A stretch of 64,000 nt of DNA from Stakelama sediminis (GCF_014199335.1 NZ_JACIJI010000005.1:109501-173500), one strand, 5' to 3'; shown: positions 35,797 to 44,767, numbered from the stretch's first letter. Translations and numbers: made by a program. Notes: a model not told the origin generated them from the letters alone.

Positions 35797-36525
35797 ATGC
35801 CGCATTATCAGACCGTCGATCTCTGCCTGCTTGCCTTTGCGCTTGTCGTCATGCCTGTCTGGTCGGCATGGACGGGCGCACGCGTCCGGCGGAGCGCGGG
35901 AGCCGGCGACCGGCTCCGCCGCTATCGGATCATCATCGTGCGCGCGGGGATCGTATCGCTGGTCCTTGTCGCGAGCTGGATGTGGCTGGGACGGCCCTTT
36001 GCGGCGCTGGGGCTGGGCGCGATCGGCTGGCGCGGGGCATTGGGGTTCGCGGTCGTCGCATTCCTCGCCGTCAATCTGGTGCAGGTGCTGCGCATACGCA
36101 GCCTGTCGCCGGAAAAGACCGAGCTGTTGCGTCGCCAGCTGGATGCATCGCGCATCATCCCGCACACGGACCGCGAATTTGCGTGGTTTCCCTGGGTCTG
36201 CGTGACCGGCAGCATTGCCGAGGAGCTGCTCTATCGCGGATTTCTGTTATGGGCGCTGGCGCCGGTGGCGGGGATATGGGGCGCGGTACTGATTTCCTCG
36301 GCCGCTTTCGGCTTTGCGCACGCCTATCAGGGGGGGAAGGGGGTTGTGCGAACCGGCGCCATCGGGCTGGCCTTCGCCATCGGCTTTGCGCTGACGCACA
36401 GCCTGTGGTGGCTGATCGGCGCGCATATCCTGATGAACCTGTCCGGCTATATCTATGCGCGCAAGCTGCGGGCGATGTCGCCGGTTATTGCGCGGTCCCG
36501 GCCTTCGCCCGCACCATGTCCATGA
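35797..36525 (+). CDS. CPBP-family intramembrane protease (type II CAAX endopeptidase-like)
   Basis: A 242-residue membrane protein with several TM segments. The three CPBP motifs are visible: EELLYRG near residue 147, FGFAHAYQ near 170, and AHILMNL near 210, which together form the glutamate/histidine active site in the membrane. Bacterial relatives process peptides or serve in bacteriocin immunity; the substrate here is unknown. It is probably controlled by the divergent TetR gene. Its last 41 bases overlap the ATP-grasp gene tail to tail. Confidence 0.88.
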   Translation: MPHYQTVDLCLLAFALVVMPVWSAWTGARVRRSAGAGDRLRRYRIIIVRAGIVSLVLVASWMWLGRPFAALGLGAIGWRGALGFAVVAFLAVNLVQVLRIRSLSPEKTELLRRQLDASRIIPHTDREFAWFPWVCVTGSIAEELLYRGFLLWALAPVAGIWGAVLISSAAFGFAHAYQGGKGVVRTGAIGLAFAIGFALTHSLWWLIGAHILMNLSGYIYARKLRAMSPVIARSRPSPAPCP

Positions 36526-37708
36526 AGGCGTCGAACAGCGTGCGCATGGCGACTTTTTTATAGGGAAAGGTCCGGGCGTCATCCATGTCATGCACGACCA
36601 TGGCGATATCGGCTTCGAACACCAGCAGCCGCCCGTCGGGCAGTTCGGCGCAGTCGATGCCGAAATAGTCGAGGCCGATCCGGCGATTGAGCGCGTCGAA
36701 CGCATCGGCATGGCGGCGCGCGAAATCGGTATCGAAGCTTTCCATCCACGCTGCCTCCACCGCGCGCTTGGCGGCATCCTCGGCCATGCCGGCGCTCAGA
36801 TAATGGACGATCCAGTGGTCGGACAGGGCCAGATGGCCGGGATAGGGCCTGCCGTCGATAACCACGATCCGCTGCTTGCTGAACAGGCCGTCGGGTCCGC
36901 GATAGTCGATGAACGGCGCGACATAGAAGTGCGCTGCCGTCTGTCCCGCCAGATAGGCGGGAAGGGCGTCGGGTGCTTCCGCGCGCTCCAGCCCGCCGCC
37001 CGCATGAGTGCCGACGGGGCGAACGATGATCGGAAATTCCAGTCCGGCGCAACAGGCGGACAGCGTGGTGCGGCCCGCCGAGACCGCCTCCAGCGTCGCG
37101 CGGTCGATCCGGTGGGTTGCGGGCGCCAGGATCGACGGCTCGTCAGCGAACATCGCGCTCACCCCGTCGCGGCTGAGGTCGGCGATCTTTTGCGGGGCGT
37201 TGTTGAGGACGGGACGGCTGAGTTGCGGGAGCAATGTCTTCAGCCGGTCGAGCACGGGGCCGTGTTCCGGCGCTTCGCCGACCGCGACCAGCGCGACGTC
37301 ATGATCGGGCAGGGTGGCAAGGTCACGCGTATCGGCATCGACATAATGCAGCCAGAGCACGGCATCCGAACCGTTGAGCAGGAAATCGACCGGCGTGTTC
37401 GCCATGAAATCGCCCGGCGTGACGAAAGCCAGCAGGCGCGGCCCCGACCCGTCGCCATGCACGACGCAGAAATCCTTTTGCAGCGCGACCGCTTCGGTCA
37501 GCAATGCGCGGGCGGTGTCGGCCTGTCCGGTGCTTTGCAGGATCATCGCCATGTCCATCAGTGCGGCCGCATCGCTCGCGTCCGTCGCGACGCGGGCGGC
37601 GCGTTCGGATTGCAGCGGCATCATATCCTCCCCGCGATAGGCCATGGGCAGGACGTGGTGCAGGCCCAGGATGCGGGTGCGGTCGGAAAGGACGGGGGCG
37701 GGTGCCAT
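36485..37708 (-). CDS. ATP-grasp (RimK-like) ligase with N-terminal TPR-like region
   Basis: A 407-residue protein. Residues about 30-90 resemble a short TPR (ALMDMAMILQSTGQADTARALL). The C-terminal half looks like an ATP-grasp ligase: FPIIVRPVGTHAGGGLERA (lysine replaced by Arg/Val in the ATP lid region), HFYVAPFIDYRGPDGLFSKQ, and LDYFGIDCAELPDGRLLVFE with the metal-binding acidic residue. AAGGAG lies 6 bases before the ATG. It follows the PLP decarboxylase by 9 bases in one operon. Substrate unknown; joining the decarboxylation product to an acid would fit, by inference. Confidence 0.7.
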   Translation of the reverse strand: MAPAPVLSDRTRILGLHHVLPMAYRGEDMMPLQSERAARVATDASDAAALMDMAMILQSTGQADTARALLTEAVALQKDFCVVHGDGSGPRLLAFVTPGDFMANTPVDFLLNGSDAVLWLHYVDADTRDLATLPDHDVALVAVGEAPEHGPVLDRLKTLLPQLSRPVLNNAPQKIADLSRDGVSAMFADEPSILAPATHRIDRATLEAVSAGRTTLSACCAGLEFPIIVRPVGTHAGGGLERAEAPDALPAYLAGQTAAHFYVAPFIDYRGPDGLFSKQRIVVIDGRPYPGHLALSDHWIVHYLSAGMAEDAAKRAVEAAWMESFDTDFARRHADAFDALNRRIGLDYFGIDCAELPDGRLLVFEADIAMVVHDMDDARTFPYKKVAMRTLFDAFMDMVRAKAGTAQ

Positions 37709-37717
37709 GGATACTCC

Positions 37718-39241
37718 TTACTTGCCGGTTTCGGCGGCGCCGAAGCGCACCACACCGTCGATCAGCCTCTCGACGTCGCGCAGGGTCGACCGGTGGTTGA
37801 CGAACGCCGCGCGGATGGCGGGCCTGCCGTCGATCATCGTCAGTGATGGCGCGACCTGTCCGGCATGATGCAGCTGTTCGACGATCCGGCGATTGACCGC
37901 GCCGTCGCCGCTCCGGCCGTCGGGGGCATAGCCGAAACATACGATGTTGAGCGGCACCGGTGCCAGCAGCACCAGATCGCGATGCGCTTCGACCCGTTCG
38001 GCCAGTATCTGCGCCAGTCGGCAGTTGGCAGCCATCGCCTCGCCCAGTGCGCGCAGGCCGTAGGTTTTCAGCGTGAACCAGGTTTTCAGCGCGCGAAACC
38101 CGCGCGACAGATCGGGACCGGTGTCGCAGGGCCACCAGTCGCCGCCCGCCAGCCCGGTTTCGGCGCGGCTCAGATAGCGGGCATCGGCGGCAAAGGTGGC
38201 GTGCTGCCATGCCTGATCGCGGACCAGCAGGAAGCCCGCATCATAGGGGACATGCCCCCATTTGTGGAAATCGAAGGCGATGCTGTCGCTGCGCTCGATG
38301 CCCGCCAGCTTCGGCGCGATCATATCGGAAAACATGCCCAGTGCGCCCAGCGCACCGTCGACGTGGAAGTGCATGCCATATCGCGCGGCGATGTCGGCAA
38401 GTGCGGAAAGGTCGTCAATGGCACCGCATTGGACGGTTCCGGCGGTACCGATCAGAAGAAACGGCGTCAGCCCGTCGGCACGGTCGCGTGCTATCTGTGC
38501 CTCCAGCGCATCGGCCCGCATCCGGCCCGCGCTGTCCACGGCGATGCGGCGCAAGGCATCGGTGCCCAGTCCCGCCATCTCCAGCGCGCGGGGAATGCAG
38601 CCATGCACCTCTTCGGAGGTATAGGCGATCAGGCCGGGAAAGGCCGTACTGCCTTCGCGGCGCACCGCTTCGCCGCAGGCACGCACCCGCGCGATCAGCA
38701 GGGCGACGAAACTCGCCTGCGACGCGCCGGTCAGGAACTGACCACCGGCAGTGTCGGGATAGGAGAACACATCGCGCATCCATGCCGCGACCTGCTGCTC
38801 GACCGCGATCGGCATATGGTCGCGCCCGCCCAGATTGGCGTTCAGCCCCCCCGCCAGCATTTCCGCCAGCATCCCGACCGACGTCCCGGCCCCCTGTACC
38901 CAGCCCATGAAGCCGGGATGGGTGTTGCCGCCGTCATAGGGCAGGATCGTATCGCGAAACTGATCGAACACCGCGTCCGGTGCGGTAGGCCGGGTCGGCA
39001 GCGGTGCCTGCATCGTTGCGCGTATGTCGGGCGGGGCAGCGCGCCACAGCGACGCTTCGTCGCGATGCGCGAGATGGTCGATCATCGTGTCGAGCATCCG
39101 GTGTCCCAGCCGCCGGATATCCGACCAGTCCTGTGGATCGAGGGTTGTGCGGTTCTCCTGCTCCGCTGCTTCGGTCGCTGGTGAAGATGACTCCGCTCTG
39201 GCTCCCACGATGATGGCCGTCTCCGCTTGATCGTCTGGCAT
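37718..39241 (-). CDS. PLP-dependent group II amino-acid decarboxylase
   Basis: A 507-residue fold-type I PLP enzyme of the aromatic-amino-acid/glutamate decarboxylase family. The Schiff-base lysine is in FDFHKWGHVPYDAG; upstream HVDGALGALG has the cofactor Asp; NTHPGFMGWVQGAGTSVGML is the family's N-terminal substrate loop. It would convert an amino acid to its amine. The first 30 residues are a disordered Ala/Ser/Glu leader. It shares an operon with the ATP-grasp gene, which may use the amine. Specificity cannot be assigned. Confidence 0.88.
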   Translation of the reverse strand: MPDDQAETAIIVGARAESSSPATEAAEQENRTTLDPQDWSDIRRLGHRMLDTMIDHLAHRDEASLWRAAPPDIRATMQAPLPTRPTAPDAVFDQFRDTILPYDGGNTHPGFMGWVQGAGTSVGMLAEMLAGGLNANLGGRDHMPIAVEQQVAAWMRDVFSYPDTAGGQFLTGASQASFVALLIARVRACGEAVRREGSTAFPGLIAYTSEEVHGCIPRALEMAGLGTDALRRIAVDSAGRMRADALEAQIARDRADGLTPFLLIGTAGTVQCGAIDDLSALADIAARYGMHFHVDGALGALGMFSDMIAPKLAGIERSDSIAFDFHKWGHVPYDAGFLLVRDQAWQHATFAADARYLSRAETGLAGGDWWPCDTGPDLSRGFRALKTWFTLKTYGLRALGEAMAANCRLAQILAERVEAHRDLVLLAPVPLNIVCFGYAPDGRSGDGAVNRRIVEQLHHAGQVAPSLTMIDGRPAIRAAFVNHRSTLRDVERLIDGVVRFGAAETGK

Positions 39242-39311
39242 TTGCTGCGCTTCTATGGAGAACCGGCGCCAAAGCGAAGGAAGAATTTCCTGCGTCGCCT
39301 TCGTCCTTCGC

Positions 39312-41315
39312 CTAAAACCGGAATGCCGTTGCCTGCTGGCCGCGGTCTGTCAGTAGCCATGCGCCGTCGTTGAGCGCGCCTTTCAGCCCGTCGCACGCCT
39401 GCGCCATCGCCACCATCGGATCGACCGAGATCGGCGGCAGCGGCTTGCGCTTCAGGGTGCGGGACAGGGCTTCGTCGCTGGGCGTCAGGACGCTGTGCGC
39501 ATCGGCGGCGCGCAGCATTTTGACCGTCGCGGACAGGTCGCGCGCGGCGCGGCGCGCGACGGGGGAGAGGTGATTTAGCCCTTCCCGGTCGATGCGCCGG
39601 GCGAACAGCGCGACTTCATGCAGCCAGTAGCTGGTCAGGTCGAGCTGGTGGCGCAGCCGCCCATGCTGTTGCGGCGCGCGGCCCCAGGGCACCAGCCGCA
39701 GGGGCGCGATGGCGTCGCGCAGCAGCGCCGCCTTTTCCTCAAAATCATGGATCGCCGCGGTCAGCACCAGCCGGTTGAATCTGCCGCCGGGAAAGGCCGC
39801 CTCCAGCGAGCGTTCGACCGCATCGAGCAGCTTGTTATATTGTTCGCGCGCATAGGCGTCAGTGCTGCGCGGCAGGACGACCGCGGCGACGATGATCCCC
39901 GCCAGCGCGCCGATCGCCGTTTCCTCCAGCCGTAACAGCATCAGCGCATCGGTAAACTCGCCGATCGTCGAGAACAGCAATCCGACGACCACGGTGATAA
40001 AGAACGCCATCCAGGTATAGGACTGGGTAAAGGCATAGAAGATGCAGAAGATCGCCACCGGCATCAGCACCAGCGCGGCAACTGGATTGCCGTTGAAGAT
40101 CCAAGCCAGCACCATTGCCGCAACGATCCCGGCAAAGGTCCCCGCAGTGCGTTGCAGCGATTTGAACAGCGCCTGTCCGCGCGAATAGGTGCCGGTGAAC
40201 ATCACGAAGACGGTGATGACGGCCCAGTACCAGCGTTCCGGCGACAGCGCCGTGCCGCCCAATATCGCAAGCAGGGTGGCGGCAGCCGACTGCACACCGG
40301 GGCGCAGCACCACCTCTTTCGGTTCCTCAGGGGGCGGGGTGACGGATTGCGCGGCGTCCAGATCGGGCGGCAGCTTCGCCGCTTCCTGCAGGTCGTTCAG
40401 CGCCTCCACCATCGGCCGCAGCAACCCATGGTCGGGCATCGGCCCTTTATGCAGCAACGCCTGGCCAAGCTGCGCGATGGCGGGTTTCAGGTCGATATCG
40501 CCGATCGATGCCAGATCGCGTTCCGCCTGAAGCGCCAGCCGTTCGGCCAGCGCCAGCACCTGCAACAGCGCCTCGGCCAGCGGGCGATGCGCCAGCCTGC
40601 CGCCTTTCAGATTGTCGAGCTCGCCCTCGGCCACCGTGCCCGCCGTCATCACCCGGCGAAGTTGCGCCCGGATCGGGGAGCGGTCGCTGTCGGCATTCAG
40701 CGCGGCGATCATCCGTGCCATCTTTGCCAGCCGCATCCGCAGCGACATCGCCGCCCAGGCGAACCGCCGCCAGGGCCGGTGCGGCACGACAAGCTGATGC
40801 ACGATCAGCGCGCTTGCCGCGCCGATCACCACGCTTACCCATTGCCAGTGCAACTGCGCCGGGTCGGGGTGCAGGAAGGAGGCGAAGAAATAGCTGACAT
40901 TGGCGGCCAGCGCAGCGGGTGCCCATTCCCGGCCATATTGCCGCAGATAGGCGGCTACCCCGACCACCAATATGAAAACGCCATGGTTCAGCAGCGTCTG
41001 ATGCAGCAACGCCGACAGCGTGAACATCAGGCCCGCCGAAAGCGCCAGCGCCGCCGTTTTGCGCAGCCGCAGCGCAAGCTGGTCGTCGCCGACCACGGCA
41101 CAGGAAAAGACGGTGACCGGAAAACCGACCAGAAAGGAGAGGATCGGCTGTTTCGCGACGATCGCCACCGCGAAACAGAGCAGCAGCGTCAGAATGAAGG
41201 CGAACATCGCCCGCGTGCCGCGTGCGGTGCGCACCATACCCGGATCGGCACGCACCAGTGCGCGACGCGCCGGTTTCGGCAGAGCGTTGACGGTAAGCGT
41301 GAGGAGCGTTGTCAC
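39312..41315 (-). CDS. FUSC/YccS-type inner-membrane exporter
   Basis: A polytopic protein with the duplicated FUSC layout: about five TM segments near the N terminus (FILTLLLCFAVAIVAKQPI; VGFPVTVFSC), a cytosolic helical region, and a second TM block (PERWYWAVITVFVMFTGTYS; TVVVGLLFSTIGEFTDA). A cytosolic C-terminal part follows. FUSC proteins export aromatic acids or toxic compounds. I favour a GTG start at 41315 with GGGAAG upstream (667 residues); an ATG at 41387 would add 24 residues. No linked periplasmic adaptor is seen. Confidence 0.82.
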   Translation of the reverse strand: MTTLLTLTVNALPKPARRALVRADPGMVRTARGTRAMFAFILTLLLCFAVAIVAKQPILSFLVGFPVTVFSCAVVGDDQLALRLRKTAALALSAGLMFTLSALLHQTLLNHGVFILVVGVAAYLRQYGREWAPAALAANVSYFFASFLHPDPAQLHWQWVSVVIGAASALIVHQLVVPHRPWRRFAWAAMSLRMRLAKMARMIAALNADSDRSPIRAQLRRVMTAGTVAEGELDNLKGGRLAHRPLAEALLQVLALAERLALQAERDLASIGDIDLKPAIAQLGQALLHKGPMPDHGLLRPMVEALNDLQEAAKLPPDLDAAQSVTPPPEEPKEVVLRPGVQSAAATLLAILGGTALSPERWYWAVITVFVMFTGTYSRGQALFKSLQRTAGTFAGIVAAMVLAWIFNGNPVAALVLMPVAIFCIFYAFTQSYTWMAFFITVVVGLLFSTIGEFTDALMLLRLEETAIGALAGIIVAAVVLPRSTDAYAREQYNKLLDAVERSLEAAFPGGRFNRLVLTAAIHDFEEKAALLRDAIAPLRLVPWGRAPQQHGRLRHQLDLTSYWLHEVALFARRIDREGLNHLSPVARRAARDLSATVKMLRAADAHSVLTPSDEALSRTLKRKPLPPISVDPMVAMAQACDGLKGALNDGAWLLTDRGQQATAFRF

Positions 41316-41426
41316 GCGACGGAAACTTCCCGAAACCCAAAAGGTGCCGGGCAGCTTGTTCCAAAGCTGCCCCGCAGGCGGGACCATAGCGGCCCGGTCC
41401 GCGCACGCAACAACGCCCTTTCTACT

Positions 41427-41452
41427 TAGGCCGTTTATGGGTTTACGGCCTA
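41427..41452. repeat. solo copy of the 24-bp repeat, folded as an 8-bp hairpin
   Basis: TAGGCCGT (41427-41434) pairs perfectly with ACGGCCTA (41445-41452) around a 10-base A+T-rich loop. The sequence from 41430 to 41453 is identical to the ends of the 270-bp element at 23.2-23.5 kb. It lies between the FUSC gene and a secreted-protein gene and could double as a bidirectional terminator, though no T-run follows. Confidence 0.6.
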
Positions 41453-41535
41453 GCGCAAAAGGGGCGCTTTACGGCACGCGAACCGGTCCCGACGGGCGGG
41501 GGTTCATCACCCGCCGGGTAAGGGGTCGATCCCGT

Positions 41536-41994
41536 CTATTTCAGGATCATTTCCTGCAACATGGTGGTGCCCATCACGCGGCGCATTTTCAGCCGGTCGT
41601 TGGATTCGGCCTCCAGCTTTTCGATGTTTTTCGACTGTTTGGCGTACCAGTCGATATAGGCCTTGCGCTGGGCCAGCGACTCTTCGGCATTGGGCACGTC
41701 CTTGTACATCACGACGAGATACAGGTCCGGCTCGCCGTCGCGCGGATGGGTGTTCTGCAACACCTTGTACCCGCTGATCCAGCCTTTGGATTTGGCGAAT
41801 TCCTGATCCTTTTTCCAGGCATCGGCGAGCCATTGCATATAGGCATAGCTGCCGCCGTCGGTGAGTTCGATGCCGGTGACGTCCCAATACTGACCGGGAT
41901 CGGCGGGGAAATCCTGCGCCAGCGCCGGGGCGGCGGACAGCAGGGCGATCGGCGCGGCGAACAGCATCGCACGCCGCAACAGGGCATGGGTCAT
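41536..41994 (-). CDS. secreted protein of unknown function
   Basis: A 152-residue exported protein with a signal peptide (MLFAAPIALLSAAPALAQDF, cleavage after ALA). The mature part is charged and contains YWDVTGIELTDGGSYAYMQW and DLYLVVMYKDVPNAEES, recalling small alpha+beta NIPSNAP/dimeric-barrel-like proteins, but I cannot name a family. GGAGAGAG precedes the ATG at 41994. Confidence 0.75.
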   Translation of the reverse strand: MTHALLRRAMLFAAPIALLSAAPALAQDFPADPGQYWDVTGIELTDGGSYAYMQWLADAWKKDQEFAKSKGWISGYKVLQNTHPRDGEPDLYLVVMYKDVPNAEESLAQRKAYIDWYAKQSKNIEKLEAESNDRLKMRRVMGTTMLQEMILK

Positions 41995-42151
41995 GGCATC
42001 TCTCTCCACAAGGGGCACCGCGCGTCCATCACGCCGCGCGTCGGTGCCGACTGATCCGTGCCGTCGCATGGTTTGCGATCCCCCATCTGGCCGGCGGCGT
42101 GGATGCCTTCAGCCTCGCCAGATGGGTGCTGAAGTCAACGGAAATGGGGAG

Positions 42152-42616
42152 TTACCCCAAAGGGAAAGGCAGCAGCGCGTTGAGCGCGGCAAGCGGCGGC
42201 GCACCGGGAACAGGATGGCCCAGCCGCGCCATAAACGCATGGCGGACAAGCTCCGCCTGCTGCTCGATGCCATAGCGGTCGAACGGGCGTCCGGGTTCAT
42301 GACGATAGGCGTAGCGGCAAAAGGGATGGCGCATCAGCGGCAGATACCAGCGCCCGCGCACCTGTGTCTGCCAGACATGCGTCATTTCGTGGACGAACAG
42401 CCCTTGCAGGTCCGGCGGCTCGGCGGCGAAGTCGTCGCGATACAGGTCGCCGCCGGGATGGAAATGGATGCACCCCATCGGCGCCATGACGACATGGCGC
42501 GGCTGAAAGAACGCCCATTTCTGTTGCGCGATTTCCGCCCGGTCATAGTCGATGGCCGCGCCGAACACGCTGCGTGCAAGCGCGATTTCTCCGGCGGTAA
42601 GGGGACGGCGGGACAT
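42152..42616 (-). CDS. small HExxH protein (Vgr-related/metallopeptidase-like)
   Basis: A 154-residue soluble protein with LFVHEMTHVWQ, a zinc-binding HExxH motif. The context (HPGGDLYRDDF before, YGIEQQAELVRHAF after with a possible third ligand Glu) resembles the small sphingomonad proteins annotated as Vgr-related. The start at 42616 (MSRRPLTAGE) is chosen because upstream codons fall in a REP element. Peptidase activity is plausible but not shown. Confidence 0.75.
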   Translation of the reverse strand: MSRRPLTAGEIALARSVFGAAIDYDRAEIAQQKWAFFQPRHVVMAPMGCIHFHPGGDLYRDDFAAEPPDLQGLFVHEMTHVWQTQVRGRWYLPLMRHPFCRYAYRHEPGRPFDRYGIEQQAELVRHAFMARLGHPVPGAPPLAALNALLPFPLG

Positions 42617-42673
42617 GGCGGGGGATTGTGGCACCGGATAGCGGCGCGGGAAAGGGGCCTGACCATCAACCGG

Positions 42674-42735
42674 ATCGTCACTGCGAGGAGCGTAGCGACG
42701 CGGCAGTCCGGATTGATCGGGATCGCAATGACGAT
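42674..42735. repeat. REP-type palindromic element
   Basis: Arms 42674-42686 and 42723-42735 are inverted copies with one mismatch in 13 bp (ATCGTCACTGCGA against TCGCAATGACGAT). The interior GGAGCGTAGCGACGCGGCAG is typical of REP sequences in sphingomonads. It lies between two divergent genes. Confidence 0.65.
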
Positions 42736-42801
42736 AGCAGTCGCAGTAGCGTGACCGTTCGAAGCTGCGTATGACGGCGGCAACAATTGTCGGGGGATCG
42801 C

Positions 42802-43701
42802 ATGGCAAGACTGGTGACATTGGGGGATGCGCGGGTGCTGGGCCCCGGAAAGCTGCGCTGGCTGCGTGCGCTGGGCTGGATGGTGCTGGTCGGCGCGCTG
42901 GTCATTTTCAGCTTCGGACTGATCGGCGGCGGCTTTATGGGCATAGCGGCCAGCCGCGCGGGCATACCGCTGAAACTGCTCGACCCCAGTATCATCCTGC
43001 TCGCCACGATCCTTGCCGCGCTGGTGGCGACGTCGCTCTATGCAGCGCTGGTGCGCTGGGGAGAAAAGCGCGAGCCGGATGAACTGAAGCTGCGATTTCT
43101 GCCCGCCGAACTGCCGCTGGGGCTGCTGATCGGCGCAGCGATGCAGGCGGCGGCGGTCGGCCTGTTATGGCTGGGCGGCTGGGTGACGATCAGCGCGCAG
43201 CCCATTACCCATATCCTGACCGCGCTGGACGACACGGTGCAATCGGGGGTGATGGAAGAGGTGCTGTTCCGCCTCGTCATCCTGCGGCTGGTGTGGCGCG
43301 CGTTCGGCCCCGGCTGGGCGCTGGCGATCTCGGCGGCGTTTTTCGGCGCGGCGCACCTGTCCAACCCCAATTCGAACTGGTTCGCCGCCGTCTGCATCGC
43401 GGTGGAGGCCGGTATCATGCTTGCCTCCTTCTACATCCTGACCGGGCGGATCTGGGTGTCGATGGGCGTTCATGCCGGGTGGAATTTCACGCAAGGCTGG
43501 ATTTTCGGCGCGGCCGTATCGGGCACCGCGGGCTTTGCGGGCGGCCCGCTGACGACGCAGCCGGTGGCGGGCGCCGCGGCATGGCTGTCGGGCGGTGCGT
43601 TCGGTCCCGAAGCCTCGCTCGCCGGGTTGCTGGTCGGCACGGTGGTCGGCGTCGCCGTCCTCAAACGCGCCTATGATCTGGGGCGGATGGGGAAGGGGTG
43701 A
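42802..43701 (+). CDS. second CPBP-family intramembrane protease
   Basis: A 299-residue polytopic membrane protein. CPBP motifs are MEEVLFRLVI, FFGAAHLSNP and GVHAGWNFTQG. It is larger than the copy at 36 kb and has an N-terminal TM pair of its own. GGGGGATC lies before the ATG at 42802; a TTG 15 bases upstream is possible. No partner gene points to a substrate. Confidence 0.88.
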   Translation: MARLVTLGDARVLGPGKLRWLRALGWMVLVGALVIFSFGLIGGGFMGIAASRAGIPLKLLDPSIILLATILAALVATSLYAALVRWGEKREPDELKLRFLPAELPLGLLIGAAMQAAAVGLLWLGGWVTISAQPITHILTALDDTVQSGVMEEVLFRLVILRLVWRAFGPGWALAISAAFFGAAHLSNPNSNWFAAVCIAVEAGIMLASFYILTGRIWVSMGVHAGWNFTQGWIFGAAVSGTAGFAGGPLTTQPVAGAAAWLSGGAFGPEASLAGLLVGTVVGVAVLKRAYDLGRMGKG

Positions 43702-43798
43702 CGGCTGGATCGCGTGGACAAGCTCTGTCATGCCCATGATGGGCTTGGCCCTGTTTTGTGTGTATGCAACCGTCCTTGCGGCAAAGAAAGCGGACTTT

Positions 43799-43821
43799 AT
43801 GTTGTTCGTGTAGAACAACAT
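43799..43821. promoter_or_regulatory. 9-bp palindrome before the A+T-rich gene
   Basis: ATGTTGTTC (43799-43807) and GAACAACAT (43813-43821) form a perfect inverted repeat with a GTGTA centre. It sits 34 bp before the ATG of the small A+T-rich ORF and may be an operator. The half-site spacing does not fit the LexA box. Confidence 0.4.
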
Positions 43822-43855
43822 GCGCGCAGCAATATTTACAGTATGGCACTTAAAT

Positions 43856-44080
43856 ATGAATCATGATAAATATTATAATATATTTGTTCTGATGTGCGGG
43901 TTTTTTGTTCTAATTTATTCTATTAAAAGCGTACGTGCAGGACATATAACTAATGTTTTTATAGAAATTTATAGAGTTGAAAATCCCATATTTTTCTGGA
44001 GCATTATTTCGTTAAATTTATTCGCTTCTATAGGCATAATAATAATTTATTTACCCAGTATTATAGCTTATTTACTGTAG
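43856..44080 (+). CDS. small A+T-rich membrane protein, possibly foreign
   Basis: A 74-residue ORF (MNHDKYYNIF start) with two hydrophobic helices, at residues 9-22 (FVLMCGFFVLIYSI) and about 44-72 (FFWSIISLNLFASIGIIIIYL). No family is recognised. Its DNA is extremely A+T-rich: 16 of 60 bases are G or C in 43921-43980, against 60-70 % around it. There is no good ribosome-binding site; an in-frame ATG at 43820 inside the palindrome is an alternative start. It could be a recent import or a short toxin-like or immunity protein. Confidence 0.45.
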   Translation: MNHDKYYNIFVLMCGFFVLIYSIKSVRAGHITNVFIEIYRVENPIFFWSIISLNLFASIGIIIIYLPSIIAYLL

Positions 44081-44330
44081 TGTATTTATTGAATTTGCAT
44101 ATAATATACTGCATTCAGCTTACTATCGCACAAATCTGATTATGTTGTCCGACGCCGGCTATCTCGGCCAACCCGGCGAAGCCCGGTTTATGCTTATTTG
44201 AAATATTCAGACCAATGGCATCGTGAAGATTCGTTTTGAACGTCAGTCGTCGCGGTCTTCTGGCCTTCGGAGCGGTCGGCATCGAGGCCGCTGCCCGTGT
44301 GCGGGCCGTTTTGCAATGCCGCGCCCGCTA
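44081..44330. other. intergenic stretch with a possible Tat-signal relic
   Basis: The first 80 bases continue the A+T-rich island. From 44236 a plus-strand frame reads NVSRRGLLAFGAVGIEAAAR, which looks like the start of a Tat signal peptide but runs into the antisense of the DUF4112 gene without a recognisable mature protein. It may be a gene remnant. Confidence 0.3.
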
Positions 44331-44762
44331 TTATCCCTCGATCGTCACGCTGGCCGGGTGGTGTTTGTCGAGATGTTTCCTGATGATCTTCACATTGCGG
44401 CTGTTGGAGCGGAAGAAGAAGTCGGGGATGGCGCCGACCCAGGGGATCATGCCGAACGCCCAGTCAAGCGCGACATTGCCGCCCATTCGCGTCATCTGCA
44501 GCTTCGACATGCCCAGATTGCGCGCTTCCCAGACCAGATAACCGCCGAGGATCGCGCCGATCGTCGTGCCGCCGAACGGCAGGATGTCGAGCACCACGTC
44601 CAGCCCGATGCGGCGTTTCAGCCCCGGCAACGGGATCGAACGTTCGAGAAGAAATTCCAGTGCCTCGACGCGTGCGCGCACAGACTGTGCGTCGGTGCCG
44701 AAGGGATTGGTGCGGCCCATTTTTTCGGCGGAACCGGGCGCCATTCGGATCGGTCTTGCCAT
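44331..44762 (-). CDS. DUF4112 protein
   Basis: A 143-residue protein of the DUF4112 family. It has an N-terminal soluble part (RVEALEFLLERSIPLPGLKRR) and two hydrophobic segments, LDVVLDILPFGGTTIGAILG and ALDWAFGMIPWVGAIPDFFF, whose repeated D-(P/I)PxxG pattern is typical of the family. Function is unknown. The start is the ATG at 44762, 5 bases after the stop of the oligopeptide-binding gene, so both share a transcript. Confidence 0.85.
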   Translation of the reverse strand: MARPIRMAPGSAEKMGRTNPFGTDAQSVRARVEALEFLLERSIPLPGLKRRIGLDVVLDILPFGGTTIGAILGGYLVWEARNLGMSKLQMTRMGGNVALDWAFGMIPWVGAIPDFFFRSNSRNVKIIRKHLDKHHPASVTIEG

Positions 44763-44767
44763 ATCCC

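Noticed and set aside
43801..43819. GTTGTTC-N5-GAACAAC considered as a LexA box
   Set aside because: The alphaproteobacterial box is a direct repeat with 7-base spacing, as before uvrA; this is an inverted repeat with 5.
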